DNA of 6,548 nt from ATZT02 sp038145175 (lineage in GTDB: Bacteria > Actinomycetota > Actinomycetes > S36-B12 > UBA5976): positions 1-6,548 of the forward strand of contig JAYQPE010000020.1 in NCBI GenBank assembly GCA_038145175.1, read 5' to 3'. The notes beneath the pieces are model-generated. The model did no database searches. It was not told the DNA's origin and saw only the letters and a list, made by a program, of their open reading frames with translations. The position numbers and the translations under genes are program-made. This document shows positions 1-6,248 of the stretch, in pieces. Positions within the stretch are counted from its first letter, which is position 1. Every line of letters begins with the position of its first letter.

Positions 1-28
1 AGGAAGAAAAACCAGGGCAGAAGAATAT

Positions 29-93
29 TTGCTTATTAAAGATATTTGCTAAATTAAGTTGCCGGCTTTAAAGTGTCAGTCTTTGTGTAAAAT
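29..93 (+). promoter_or_regulatory. Weak candidate promoter region for the 1082-aa surface protein
   Basis: The leader before the large plus-strand gene is AT-rich and holds several imperfect promoter-like pairs. The best spaced is TTGCTA (46-51), 17 bases, TAAAGT (69-74). A second possible -10 is TAAAAT (88-93), which would give an almost leaderless transcript. Neither is close to consensus, so this marks where a promoter should lie rather than a firm site. No clear Shine-Dalgarno sequence precedes the ATG at 105, which would fit a leaderless or near-leaderless message, common in actinobacteria. Confidence 0.25.
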
Positions 94-104
94 TATTATG
101 AAAA

Positions 105-3100
105 ATGAGTAAAAAAACTAACAAGTCCATCAGAAAACCGACTAATCGAGTTAAGCACTCAAAATTAGAAATACTCGATAATTTTCGACCTTTAATTATT
201 CTGATTTCAATTTTGAGTTTGACCGTTACTGGATTATATTTTTCAGCCAAAGCTGTTAATAACACTTCCACAATTGTTACAACACTTCCTGATACTTACA
301 CCATAACGGGAAGTTCAATTGATTTAGATTTAGATGAAGTAATTGAATTACCATCCTCTGGTTGGAGTGATACTTCTGATCGAATTTCGATTGAAGTATC
401 AATTACCAATGGCAGTGCCGATGATGCAATTGTTGATAGAAGTACCGATGGATGCATGGTACAAATAAGTTCATCGACCACTACTAGCACTTTTGGCAAT
501 ACGGCACTTTCGAATGGCTCACAGAATTTGGATGGAGACGGCACTGATAACGTTTTTGTTTTTAATGATAGAACCGCACAGGTAACACTTCTTGGAATTG
601 CTAGCGAAGTTAAAGAAGCGATTGGAAGAGTAAGAGCATCTTGCAGTTCACAATCCGTTTTTGCTGGTAAATATATAAGAGTTGGGGCTGTTCCAACAAT
701 TGGATTTTCAGGTGGTGGAGGTTCTGGTACCACTGCTTGTGGAGATGCAAACACAGATTGTGAAAATCTTTATTATTTATTTTCGACTCAACATTATTAT
801 CGAGTCGCACGAATGACCTCAGGAGTTAGTTCTGGAACTCAAGGAATTTTGGATGTGTGGAATAAAGCTAAATCAATTACTGTAGGAGTTGATGGCACAA
901 GAAAATCAGGCGCCACAATTAGAGGTTTTGTCGCAACACTACACACTCGAGATGAATTATTGCTTACAGATGCAATTCGCGGAACTGGTAATTCAAGTTT
1001 GTCAATGATTGGGACCACAGATCTGACTCAGAGTTTTACTTACGACACGAATTGGGGAGGTTCTGGAAGCGCATGTTCGACTGATGAGGGAACATTTTAT
1101 TGGTTAGGACCTGACATGTGGTGTCGTTTAATTCCAACTTGGAATGCAAATAACGAGCGCACGATTGAATACAGTCCAAATGCACAAGCAAGTAATAACT
1201 CGCCGAATCATCAAGAAAGTCGATATTGGTCTAGAGATTCCTCGGGAATTTGGTCTCGAGGAACTTCGAGTAGTTTCACCATAGATCTTGGTTCAAGCAC
1301 AATTCCAACAACTGAAGATCAAAGTGGAACTCACAATGGATATAACTTTTTTCACGGTTGGCACTCCAATACAACACCTGATGAACCAAATAGTTCAGGA
1401 GACTACATTTATTTAGGTTATGGGGGGTCTGGTGGAAATCCAGGTTGGGACGACGGCTTTCCTGGAGATTCAAATGATCGTGCAGGTCCGGATGACAGAA
1501 CAATTTCAGGTCGATTTATTCAAGAGTTTTGTAATCCAAATCAAACATGTACACCAGATGCAAACGCAGTAGATTCCGCACAATTTAAAATAGCTCAAAC
1601 AATAACTTTTTCTGGTGCAGCATCTGCATATGCAACAGAAACTGTTAATTTAACCGCTGCATCAACTACAAGTGGATTAACAATTAGCTACGCAACAAAT
1701 AATTCAAATATTTGCACAGTTAGTTCTTCAGCTGTTGTGACACTTGTTTCAAGAGGCACTTGCGAAGTTACGGCAAGTCAAAGTGGCAATGATGATTACC
1801 TTGCTGCAACTTCAGTCACACAGACGTTTACTTCAAACTTTGGACCAGTATTTGTCGGGGTAGTTACTTCTTGCACTGGTATTGGTCAATTGGAAAATGG
1901 TTCATTTGAAGAATTTGAATTAGGAACTGCTGGAGGCAATTCTTCCCAACCAACCGGCCAATGGCATGGATATCCACGGAATCCAGAAGGGCCTACTCAA
2001 ATTCTTTTCCTCGATCTTGATGCAGGTTTAAATCAATCAGTTTCACCTTGGGACACTGGTGCAGCAAATAAATTCATCGAATTACAAAGAGTAGCGCCAG
2101 GCCAAACGGCTGATACTTCAGGTACTTTAAATCACGATGCAGCAAATGTGCCGCCACAAGATGGTGAAGTTTTTGCAGAGTTAAATGCAACCTCTGTTTC
2201 GTATTTGTTCCAAGATGTTGCAACGCTGCCAGGTTCGGTTTTACGTTGGGAAATATTTCATCGCGGAAGAGGTTATACTCCAGGCACAGCTGGAGATGGT
2301 GACGTAATGAAAGTGCAAATTGGTGCGACCAATGCCTCTGGATATGGATCATCAACAAGTCAAACAGTCGATCAATCACCAGAGAGTGGTTTTGATGTGA
2401 ATCAGTCTGGCACAAGTGGGTCAATTTCAGGTAGTCAAATAACAACAGAAAGAAGTGATGGTTGGCAAAGAGTTAGAGGAGTTTACCAAGTCCCTACTGG
2501 CCAAACAACTACAAGATTTGCATTTTCTGGTATTTCGGGAATTGTAAGTGTAACTGTTGGAAATTTATTGGATAACATTTCATTTACCCCAAATGTTGCT
2601 TGCCCCTTTACAAAATCAATAATTACAGGAAGAACGGCAACTATAAATGTGTTTGATGATGAAGCGTTAACTGATGCAGAGGAATCAATTGCTGGAGATG
2701 ATTCCACAATTGCAAACACAATTTCAGTAATAAGTGGATCAGGCACTGTTACTCGAGCAAATTCAAATCGGTCAATGCAATTCACCGCACCAAATTCGAC
2801 CGGGACAAGCGTGGTGCGATTTCGAGTTACCAATAGCTTTGGTGATACAGCAGATGCTGATGCAACATTTAATATTGTTTCTGATTTATCACACGTAGCT
2901 CCAACAGTAATCCCAGTTGATCCAAGGGCAACTCAAGTCGATTTACCACAAGTTGATGTAGTTGGAAGTACTGTTTCAAAAGCAATGGTCTGTTACGTTC
3001 AAACAGATTCAAGTGGAAATACTCTAGGTACACCTAATATAAATTCACAAGTAAGAACTCCAGGAAGTAATACTGTGTCAACAACAAGTGCGACTTCAGC

Positions 3101-3353
3101 TGAATTGAGTATTAATGGCGCTATTGCAGATGTAGAAAGCGCATCAACAAGTGTACGAATTACCAGTACCACATTAAATGGAAGAGTTTTGGACACAAAT
3201 ACAAGTAAATACATCAGGATTAGAACATCAGGAGATGACGATGTTTCTACGGAGAGTTGCGGGAATGGAACTGGGGCATCAAGGCAGACTGTTCTTGAAC
3301 TTAGGCCGGTTCAATTAGAAACCACTAGAAATTTGAACGTCGAAATTAATTAA
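105..3353 (+). CDS. Large secreted/anchored mosaic surface protein with C-type-lectin-like, Ig-like and jelly-roll domains
   Basis: This 1082-residue protein probably acts outside the membrane as an adhesin or carbohydrate-binding surface protein; the exact function is unknown. A basic 28-residue start is followed by a hydrophobic segment (about 29-47) and AKA at 48-50, so it is a signal peptide or an uncleaved anchor. Domains by eye: a beta module at about 58-195 with a VNAAL-like pattern (VTLLGIASEVKEAI, 160-173); a C-type-lectin-like domain at about 215-476 (YYRVARM 231-237, GFVATL 274-279, MIGTTD 301-306, FYWLGP 331-336, EPN 427-429, WDD 448-450, FIQEF 471-475); a Cys-containing Ig-like repeat at about 498-575; a jelly-roll-like domain at about 590-830 (NGSFE 598-602, FAELNA 690-695, HRGR 719-722, LDNISF 822-827); an Ig-like module at 837-925; and a C-terminal module resembling the first. 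It has no LPXTG motif and no C-terminal membrane segment. ATG 105 is the first start after an in-frame TGA at 99-101. The reading frame is certain; the domain names are from motif memory. Confidence 0.93.
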   Translation: MSKKTNKSIRKPTNRVKHSKLEILDNFRPLIILISILSLTVTGLYFSAKAVNNTSTIVTTLPDTYTITGSSIDLDLDEVIELPSSGWSDTSDRISIEVSITNGSADDAIVDRSTDGCMVQISSSTTTSTFGNTALSNGSQNLDGDGTDNVFVFNDRTAQVTLLGIASEVKEAIGRVRASCSSQSVFAGKYIRVGAVPTIGFSGGGGSGTTACGDANTDCENLYYLFSTQHYYRVARMTSGVSSGTQGILDVWNKAKSITVGVDGTRKSGATIRGFVATLHTRDELLLTDAIRGTGNSSLSMIGTTDLTQSFTYDTNWGGSGSACSTDEGTFYWLGPDMWCRLIPTWNANNERTIEYSPNAQASNNSPNHQESRYWSRDSSGIWSRGTSSSFTIDLGSSTIPTTEDQSGTHNGYNFFHGWHSNTTPDEPNSSGDYIYLGYGGSGGNPGWDDGFPGDSNDRAGPDDRTISGRFIQEFCNPNQTCTPDANAVDSAQFKIAQTITFSGAASAYATETVNLTAASTTSGLTISYATNNSNICTVSSSAVVTLVSRGTCEVTASQSGNDDYLAATSVTQTFTSNFGPVFVGVVTSCTGIGQLENGSFEEFELGTAGGNSSQPTGQWHGYPRNPEGPTQILFLDLDAGLNQSVSPWDTGAANKFIELQRVAPGQTADTSGTLNHDAANVPPQDGEVFAELNATSVSYLFQDVATLPGSVLRWEIFHRGRGYTPGTAGDGDVMKVQIGATNASGYGSSTSQTVDQSPESGFDVNQSGTSGSISGSQITTERSDGWQRVRGVYQVPTGQTTTRFAFSGISGIVSVTVGNLLDNISFTPNVACPFTKSIITGRTATINVFDDEALTDAEESIAGDDSTIANTISVISGSGTVTRANSNRSMQFTAPNSTGTSVVRFRVTNSFGDTADADATFNIVSDLSHVAPTVIPVDPRATQVDLPQVDVVGSTVSKAMVCYVQTDSSGNTLGTPNINSQVRTPGSNTVSTTSATSAELSINGAIADVESASTSVRITSTTLNGRVLDTNTSKYIRIRTSGDDDVSTESCGNGTGASRQTVLELRPVQLETTRNLNVEIN

Positions 3354-3357
3354 TTAA
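3346..3357. repeat. 12-bp palindrome forming both stop codons of convergent genes
   Basis: TTAATTAATTAA reads the same on both strands. The plus-strand gene ends in it as I-N-stop (TAA 3351-3353), and the minus-strand gene ends in it as L-I-N-stop (TAA complementary to 3346-3348). The two coding regions overlap by 8 bases. There is no GC-rich hairpin with a T-run here, so transcription must end inside the opposing gene or by another mechanism. Confidence 0.85.
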
Positions 3358-5460
3358 GAATCTTTCATTTCTAACAGAAACCAAAGCATTTGAAAACCAC
3401 TCAACGGTGCATTTATTGGAAGTTAGTTTAAATTTAAATAAAGTTTGCTCTCTTGGTTTTAGTTTTAGATCTAGTTCAATTTGTTTAGTGACTCGATTTA
3501 TGGGGTCTTCATATATTTTCTCGCCCGAAGAATTAAATATTTCTACCGATTGGCTAGGAGTGCAGTTGCCGCCTCGTAGACCGAATTTAATTTTTCCATT
3601 CACATTTTCTTTGGTTGGATTTAGAGCAAAAAGTTCAAATGAATTATCGTAGAAATCTATTTGTTTGGACCCTTGTATAGTTCCTGTGTCTGCTTGACCT
3701 TTCCAGGTAAGAGTTATTAATGATTGAATGCTCGAATTGGTTTTTAATTTCGGATCTATTTTGAAAACTGCCAATCTAGTATTTTTAGAAACGGCTAAAG
3801 GTTGCCCAGCTACTTCTATCCATTTATTTCCAGTTTCAGCTACATCCGCATAAGCTCTTAAATCAAGTGCAACGGCACAATATCCAACACTTGCTGCTTG
3901 ACTTGCTATTTTTGAAATTGATTTAGTATCAATTTTTTCTTGCCAATTAGCTTGTTGGGTTCCTTTGACAGCAGCATAAGAAAAAGGACGATTTGGATTT
4001 GTTAAGTAAAGCCAAAAAGGATCATAATCAGAAACATTTCCTACCATTCCACCTTCGGGATATCGCAAAATTGGTAATTGTAAAACTGGACAATTTGGCT
4101 CAAGTTTTTTATCAAGTTGATTACTAAAATTTGAAATTTCGATGAAAGTCTTTTTCGTATTCGCATAATCATTAGGTAGCTGCTTGATTGTTTGGTCAAA
4201 GAAAATTACCAAAGCAATAAGTCCTAGCAAGACATTACGTAGTTCGTATTTAATTTTTAATCTTGGTAAGACTTGTTTAATGAACAAAGCCAGTATGATC
4301 ACAGCAAAATAAACTAGATAGATAAAAAGTCTGCCCCAAGATCTAATCCAATCAGTGATAAAAAATGAAAACAATGCACCAAACCCAGTAGTCCAGTAGA
4401 AAAATAAAGTAACTGTAAATAGGAAAAGAAACAGATTTACTAAAACTGTTATTTCTGCAGAAGTATTATTTAATAAATTCTTTCCTATCAATTTAGTAAA
4501 AAGAAATAAAATTACAAAAGCGATGGCAACTATCCCAATGATTGAATTCCATGGACCAGATTCACCAATACTTAATTTACTTACTTGATCAAAATTTGAT
4601 CTAAATTTAGAGAAGAATTCAAATCCTGACATAGGACTTGGCATGAAAAGCGCTATAAAAGAGCCACTGTATCTTTCGATAAATTCATAACTTCTTTCAA
4701 CTGGACTAGTCATGACCGTGTATAAATTGTTTAAGCTAATTATTAATTTTTGACTCAATATTGAAATTGGCATAACAAGTAATAGTAAGAAATACTTCAA
4801 TTTATTTGCATCAAACTTATTTTGCAGTGAAAGGAAAACTAAAGTTAATAATAAAAGTATTTCTGTATAAAACCAGTTGTATGTATGAGTTGTAGATATT
4901 AAAATAAGAGAAATAATAATCAAATATAGTTTATTTTTGTTATATTTATTCCATATTTCTTTCAGCAGTATTATTAAAATTATTGCTAATGGAATAGTAA
5001 AATAATTTGCTAAAGTTACATGCCATAAACTTCTTTGAAAATGCCAGGGGAGAAGAGTTAAAGAGATACTTAAAAACAAAGTTTGAACTAGACTAAATTT
5101 GAGTTTTTGAAACATTTCAAATGTTGTTATTTGAACTAAAATAAAACCAAAAAATATTAGTAAATTAGTCGCTGCAATTGGGGTTAATATTTTGGTAATA
5201 ATAAAAAAATAAGTGAAATCAAATAAGCTAGGAAGTCCCCAATTCCCTACATCACTTTGATAAGGCCAACCTAAATTAGGTTTGATGGTTAATTGACCAA
5301 ACTGTTGAATATTTTGAGCAAAGGCATAAACATCAACCATGTCTCCTTTAATTACCCAGGGAAAATTTATGCCAAAAAGGGAAAAATCTAAAGTCCAATA
5401 ACTTGCTAACAAAACAATAAAGACACCAAGTAATTGGTAATAAATTTTAAACTTAATCAA
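3346..5460 (-). CDS. Polytopic GT-C-type glycosyltransferase-like membrane protein
   Basis: This 704-residue integral membrane protein is likely a lipid-linked-sugar-dependent glycosyltransferase of GT-C architecture, or a relative of one; its substrate is unknown. About 11-13 hydrophobic segments lie between residues 9 and 422. After the first comes an acidic loop, GDMVD (39-43), where GT-C enzymes carry catalytic or metal-binding acids. Next are PNLGWP (61-66), PWHFQR (138-143), H147 and ANYF (151-154). These recall a widespread, poorly characterised family with NP-LG-P and PYHF-R--GH motifs. WIRSWGRL (371-378) precedes late membrane helices. The C-terminal part (about 430-704) is extracytoplasmic-looking, with QLPILRYPEGG (461-471), a nucleophile-free alpha/beta-looking stretch and a terminal beta-rich tail with Cys 633 and 684. 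The TTG start at 5460 is the first usable start after the frame opens. It lies one base after the TetR stop with no clear Shine-Dalgarno sequence, suggesting translational coupling. YfhO-like or other GT-C-like membrane families are alternatives. Confidence 0.88.
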   Translation of the reverse strand: MIKFKIYYQLLGVFIVLLASYWTLDFSLFGINFPWVIKGDMVDVYAFAQNIQQFGQLTIKPNLGWPYQSDVGNWGLPSLFDFTYFFIITKILTPIAATNLLIFFGFILVQITTFEMFQKLKFSLVQTLFLSISLTLLPWHFQRSLWHVTLANYFTIPLAIILIILLKEIWNKYNKNKLYLIIISLILISTTHTYNWFYTEILLLLTLVFLSLQNKFDANKLKYFLLLLVMPISILSQKLIISLNNLYTVMTSPVERSYEFIERYSGSFIALFMPSPMSGFEFFSKFRSNFDQVSKLSIGESGPWNSIIGIVAIAFVILFLFTKLIGKNLLNNTSAEITVLVNLFLFLFTVTLFFYWTTGFGALFSFFITDWIRSWGRLFIYLVYFAVIILALFIKQVLPRLKIKYELRNVLLGLIALVIFFDQTIKQLPNDYANTKKTFIEISNFSNQLDKKLEPNCPVLQLPILRYPEGGMVGNVSDYDPFWLYLTNPNRPFSYAAVKGTQQANWQEKIDTKSISKIASQAASVGYCAVALDLRAYADVAETGNKWIEVAGQPLAVSKNTRLAVFKIDPKLKTNSSIQSLITLTWKGQADTGTIQGSKQIDFYDNSFELFALNPTKENVNGKIKFGLRGGNCTPSQSVEIFNSSGEKIYEDPINRVTKQIELDLKLKPREQTLFKFKLTSNKCTVEWFSNALVSVRNERFLIN

Positions 5461-5461
5461 T

Positions 5462-6145
5462 TTATTTTGATAATTGCTTTATTTGAGAAATTAGATCACT
5501 TATTGTGTATTCAAGTGCTTTAGGTACAAGTTCTTGCGAGCCAATAATTTGCGAAGAGGGAAGGTGTCTGCCAGACATCCAAGTAGAAATACCAAGTGCT
5601 GTCCAGCCAAATTTGGCAATCATGAGCATTAAAGCCGAATCGTTATAAACGTCTTGAGGATTGATTTTTTCGAGATTCCAATTGTTGTCTCGAACATTTC
5701 TTATCAAAGTTGCCATATTAACTAAGCTTTCAATCCCTTTTTCTCTAAAGTCAACGGAAAGATCTTTAGATATAAGTTCACTTATGTTTCCAGAAATTGA
5801 TGGAAAATTGATTAACGCAGCGATTCCAGGAAATTCTGATGCCCATTTGATTTGATGATCCACCCATGCGGCAAGTGCTTTTTCAACATTGGGATTTTGT
5901 TTAAGTGCTTGAGCCCAAGCACCTTCTACATATTTTGCATAGGAATAAAAGGCTGTACGAACCATTAAGTCGTCTCTGCCTTTGAAGTGGTAGTTAACTA
6001 CTCCAGGAGAAATTTGTAGTTTTTTACAAATAGGAGCCACTTGAAAATTTGATTGGCCAAATTTTCCCAATTCAATTTCAGCAATTTCAATGATTTCTTG
6101 AGAAGTTACTTCGCCTCGGGTTGAATTGATCGTTGAACTCGCCAA
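5462..6145 (-). CDS. TetR-family transcriptional regulator
   Basis: This 227-residue protein has the usual TetR length and layout. The N-terminal DNA-binding domain spans about 14-60, with helix-turn-helix residues in FQVAPICKKLQISPGVVNYHF (34-54): PICKKLQIS is the first helix and turn, and PGVVNYHFKGRDDLM is the recognition helix with the family's YxHF-x-(S/G)-(K/R)-x-x-L signature. The rest (about 61-227) is an all-alpha ligand/dimerisation domain that varies between members, so no ligand can be named. It starts with TTG, preceded by AAAGGGA six bases upstream. The gene is followed after one base by the membrane glycosyltransferase-like gene, so it is probably co-transcribed with that gene. 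Its promoter overlaps a perfect inverted repeat, strongly suggesting autorepression. The family assignment is secure; the regulon is inference from the neighbours. Confidence 0.94.
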   Translation of the reverse strand: MASSTINSTRGEVTSQEIIEIAEIELGKFGQSNFQVAPICKKLQISPGVVNYHFKGRDDLMVRTAFYSYAKYVEGAWAQALKQNPNVEKALAAWVDHQIKWASEFPGIAALINFPSISGNISELISKDLSVDFREKGIESLVNMATLIRNVRDNNWNLEKINPQDVYNDSALMLMIAKFGWTALGISTWMSGRHLPSSQIIGSQELVPKALEYTISDLISQIKQLSK

Positions 6146-6151
6146 TTTTTG

Positions 6152-6158
6152 TCCCTTT
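6152..6158 (-). promoter_or_regulatory. Ribosome binding site deciding the TTG start of the TetR gene
   Basis: On the minus strand AAAGGGA lies six bases before the TTG at 6145-6143. This supports the non-ATG start; no ATG lies between it and the helix-turn-helix region. The preceding promoter leaves only a short 5' leader. Confidence 0.7.
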
Positions 6159-6169
6159 CCCGATAAAGT

Positions 6170-6199
6170 ATTATAGGAGCAAATTTGAATTCAGTTCAA
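6170..6199 (-). promoter_or_regulatory. Sigma-70-type promoter of the TetR/membrane-protein unit
   Basis: Reading the minus strand, TTGAAC (complement of 6194-6199) is followed after 18 bases by a perfect TATAAT (complement of 6170-6175). The expected transcription start is near 6163, giving a leader of about 20 bases with its Shine-Dalgarno sequence. This is the strongest promoter in the window, and it is overlapped by the inverted repeat at 6183-6201. Confidence 0.8.
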
Positions 6200-6201
6200 A
6201 T
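6183..6201. promoter_or_regulatory. Probable TetR operator: perfect 7-bp inverted repeat
   Basis: ATTTGAA-TTCAG-TTCAAAT is a perfect 7-bp inverted repeat with a 5-base spacer, 19 bases in all. It covers the -35 box and half the spacer of the TetR promoter, and it lies about 48 bases upstream of the divergent plus-strand start. TetR dimers typically bind short palindromes of this size in the region between their own gene and a divergent neighbour. Binding here would block the TetR promoter and could also affect the divergent gene, whose own promoter is not clear (a weak option is TTCAGT 6190-6195, 17 bases, TACATT 6213-6218). The palindrome is directly seen; its binding by this TetR is inference. 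Confidence 0.72.
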
Positions 6202-6234
6202 ATACCTTGAAGTACATTTGTTGAGTTTTGGCAT

Positions 6235-6241
6235 AGGGGAG
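6235..6241 (+). promoter_or_regulatory. Ribosome binding site for the right-edge surface protein
   Basis: AGGGGAG lies seven bases before a TTG at 6249. It decides this start: the frame has a TAG stop at 6234-6236, TTG is the first start codon after it, and a textbook signal peptide follows. Confidence 0.75.
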
Positions 6242-6248
6242 AGCAATA

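Noticed and set aside
2..52. Plus-strand frame open from the left edge, ending at TAA 50-52 (ends ...EEYLLIKDIC), as the tail of an upstream gene
   Set aside because: Only 16 codons are visible and two other plus-strand frames are also open for part of this stretch. Nothing in the residues is diagnostic, so it cannot be supported without the sequence to the left.
296..754. 152-codon open frame on the minus strand
   Set aside because: It lies wholly within the 1082-aa gene, has no ribosome binding site, and reads as a Pro/Val/Ser-rich antisense shadow without any domain.
2074..2445. 123-codon open frame on the minus strand (and similar ones at 2483-2833 and 2999-3214)
   Set aside because: Antisense shadows of the surface-protein gene. 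The residue make-up (runs of His, Leu, Gln) is that of reversed Ser/Gly/Thr codons, and the plus-strand frame has clear domains throughout.
3308..3326. GGTT/AACC hairpin near the end of the surface-protein gene as a terminator for the minus-strand unit
   Set aside because: Only a four-pair stem with no T-run on the minus strand; expected by chance.
3368..3380. TTTCT-AAC-AGAAA hairpin as a terminator for the large surface-protein gene
   Set aside because: The stem is five AT-rich pairs with no following T-run, and it lies inside the coding end of the membrane protein.
4720..5160. Very AT-rich stretch as possible foreign DNA
   Set aside because: It encodes membrane helices rich in Ile, Leu, Phe, Asn and Lys, which by themselves account for the low GC.
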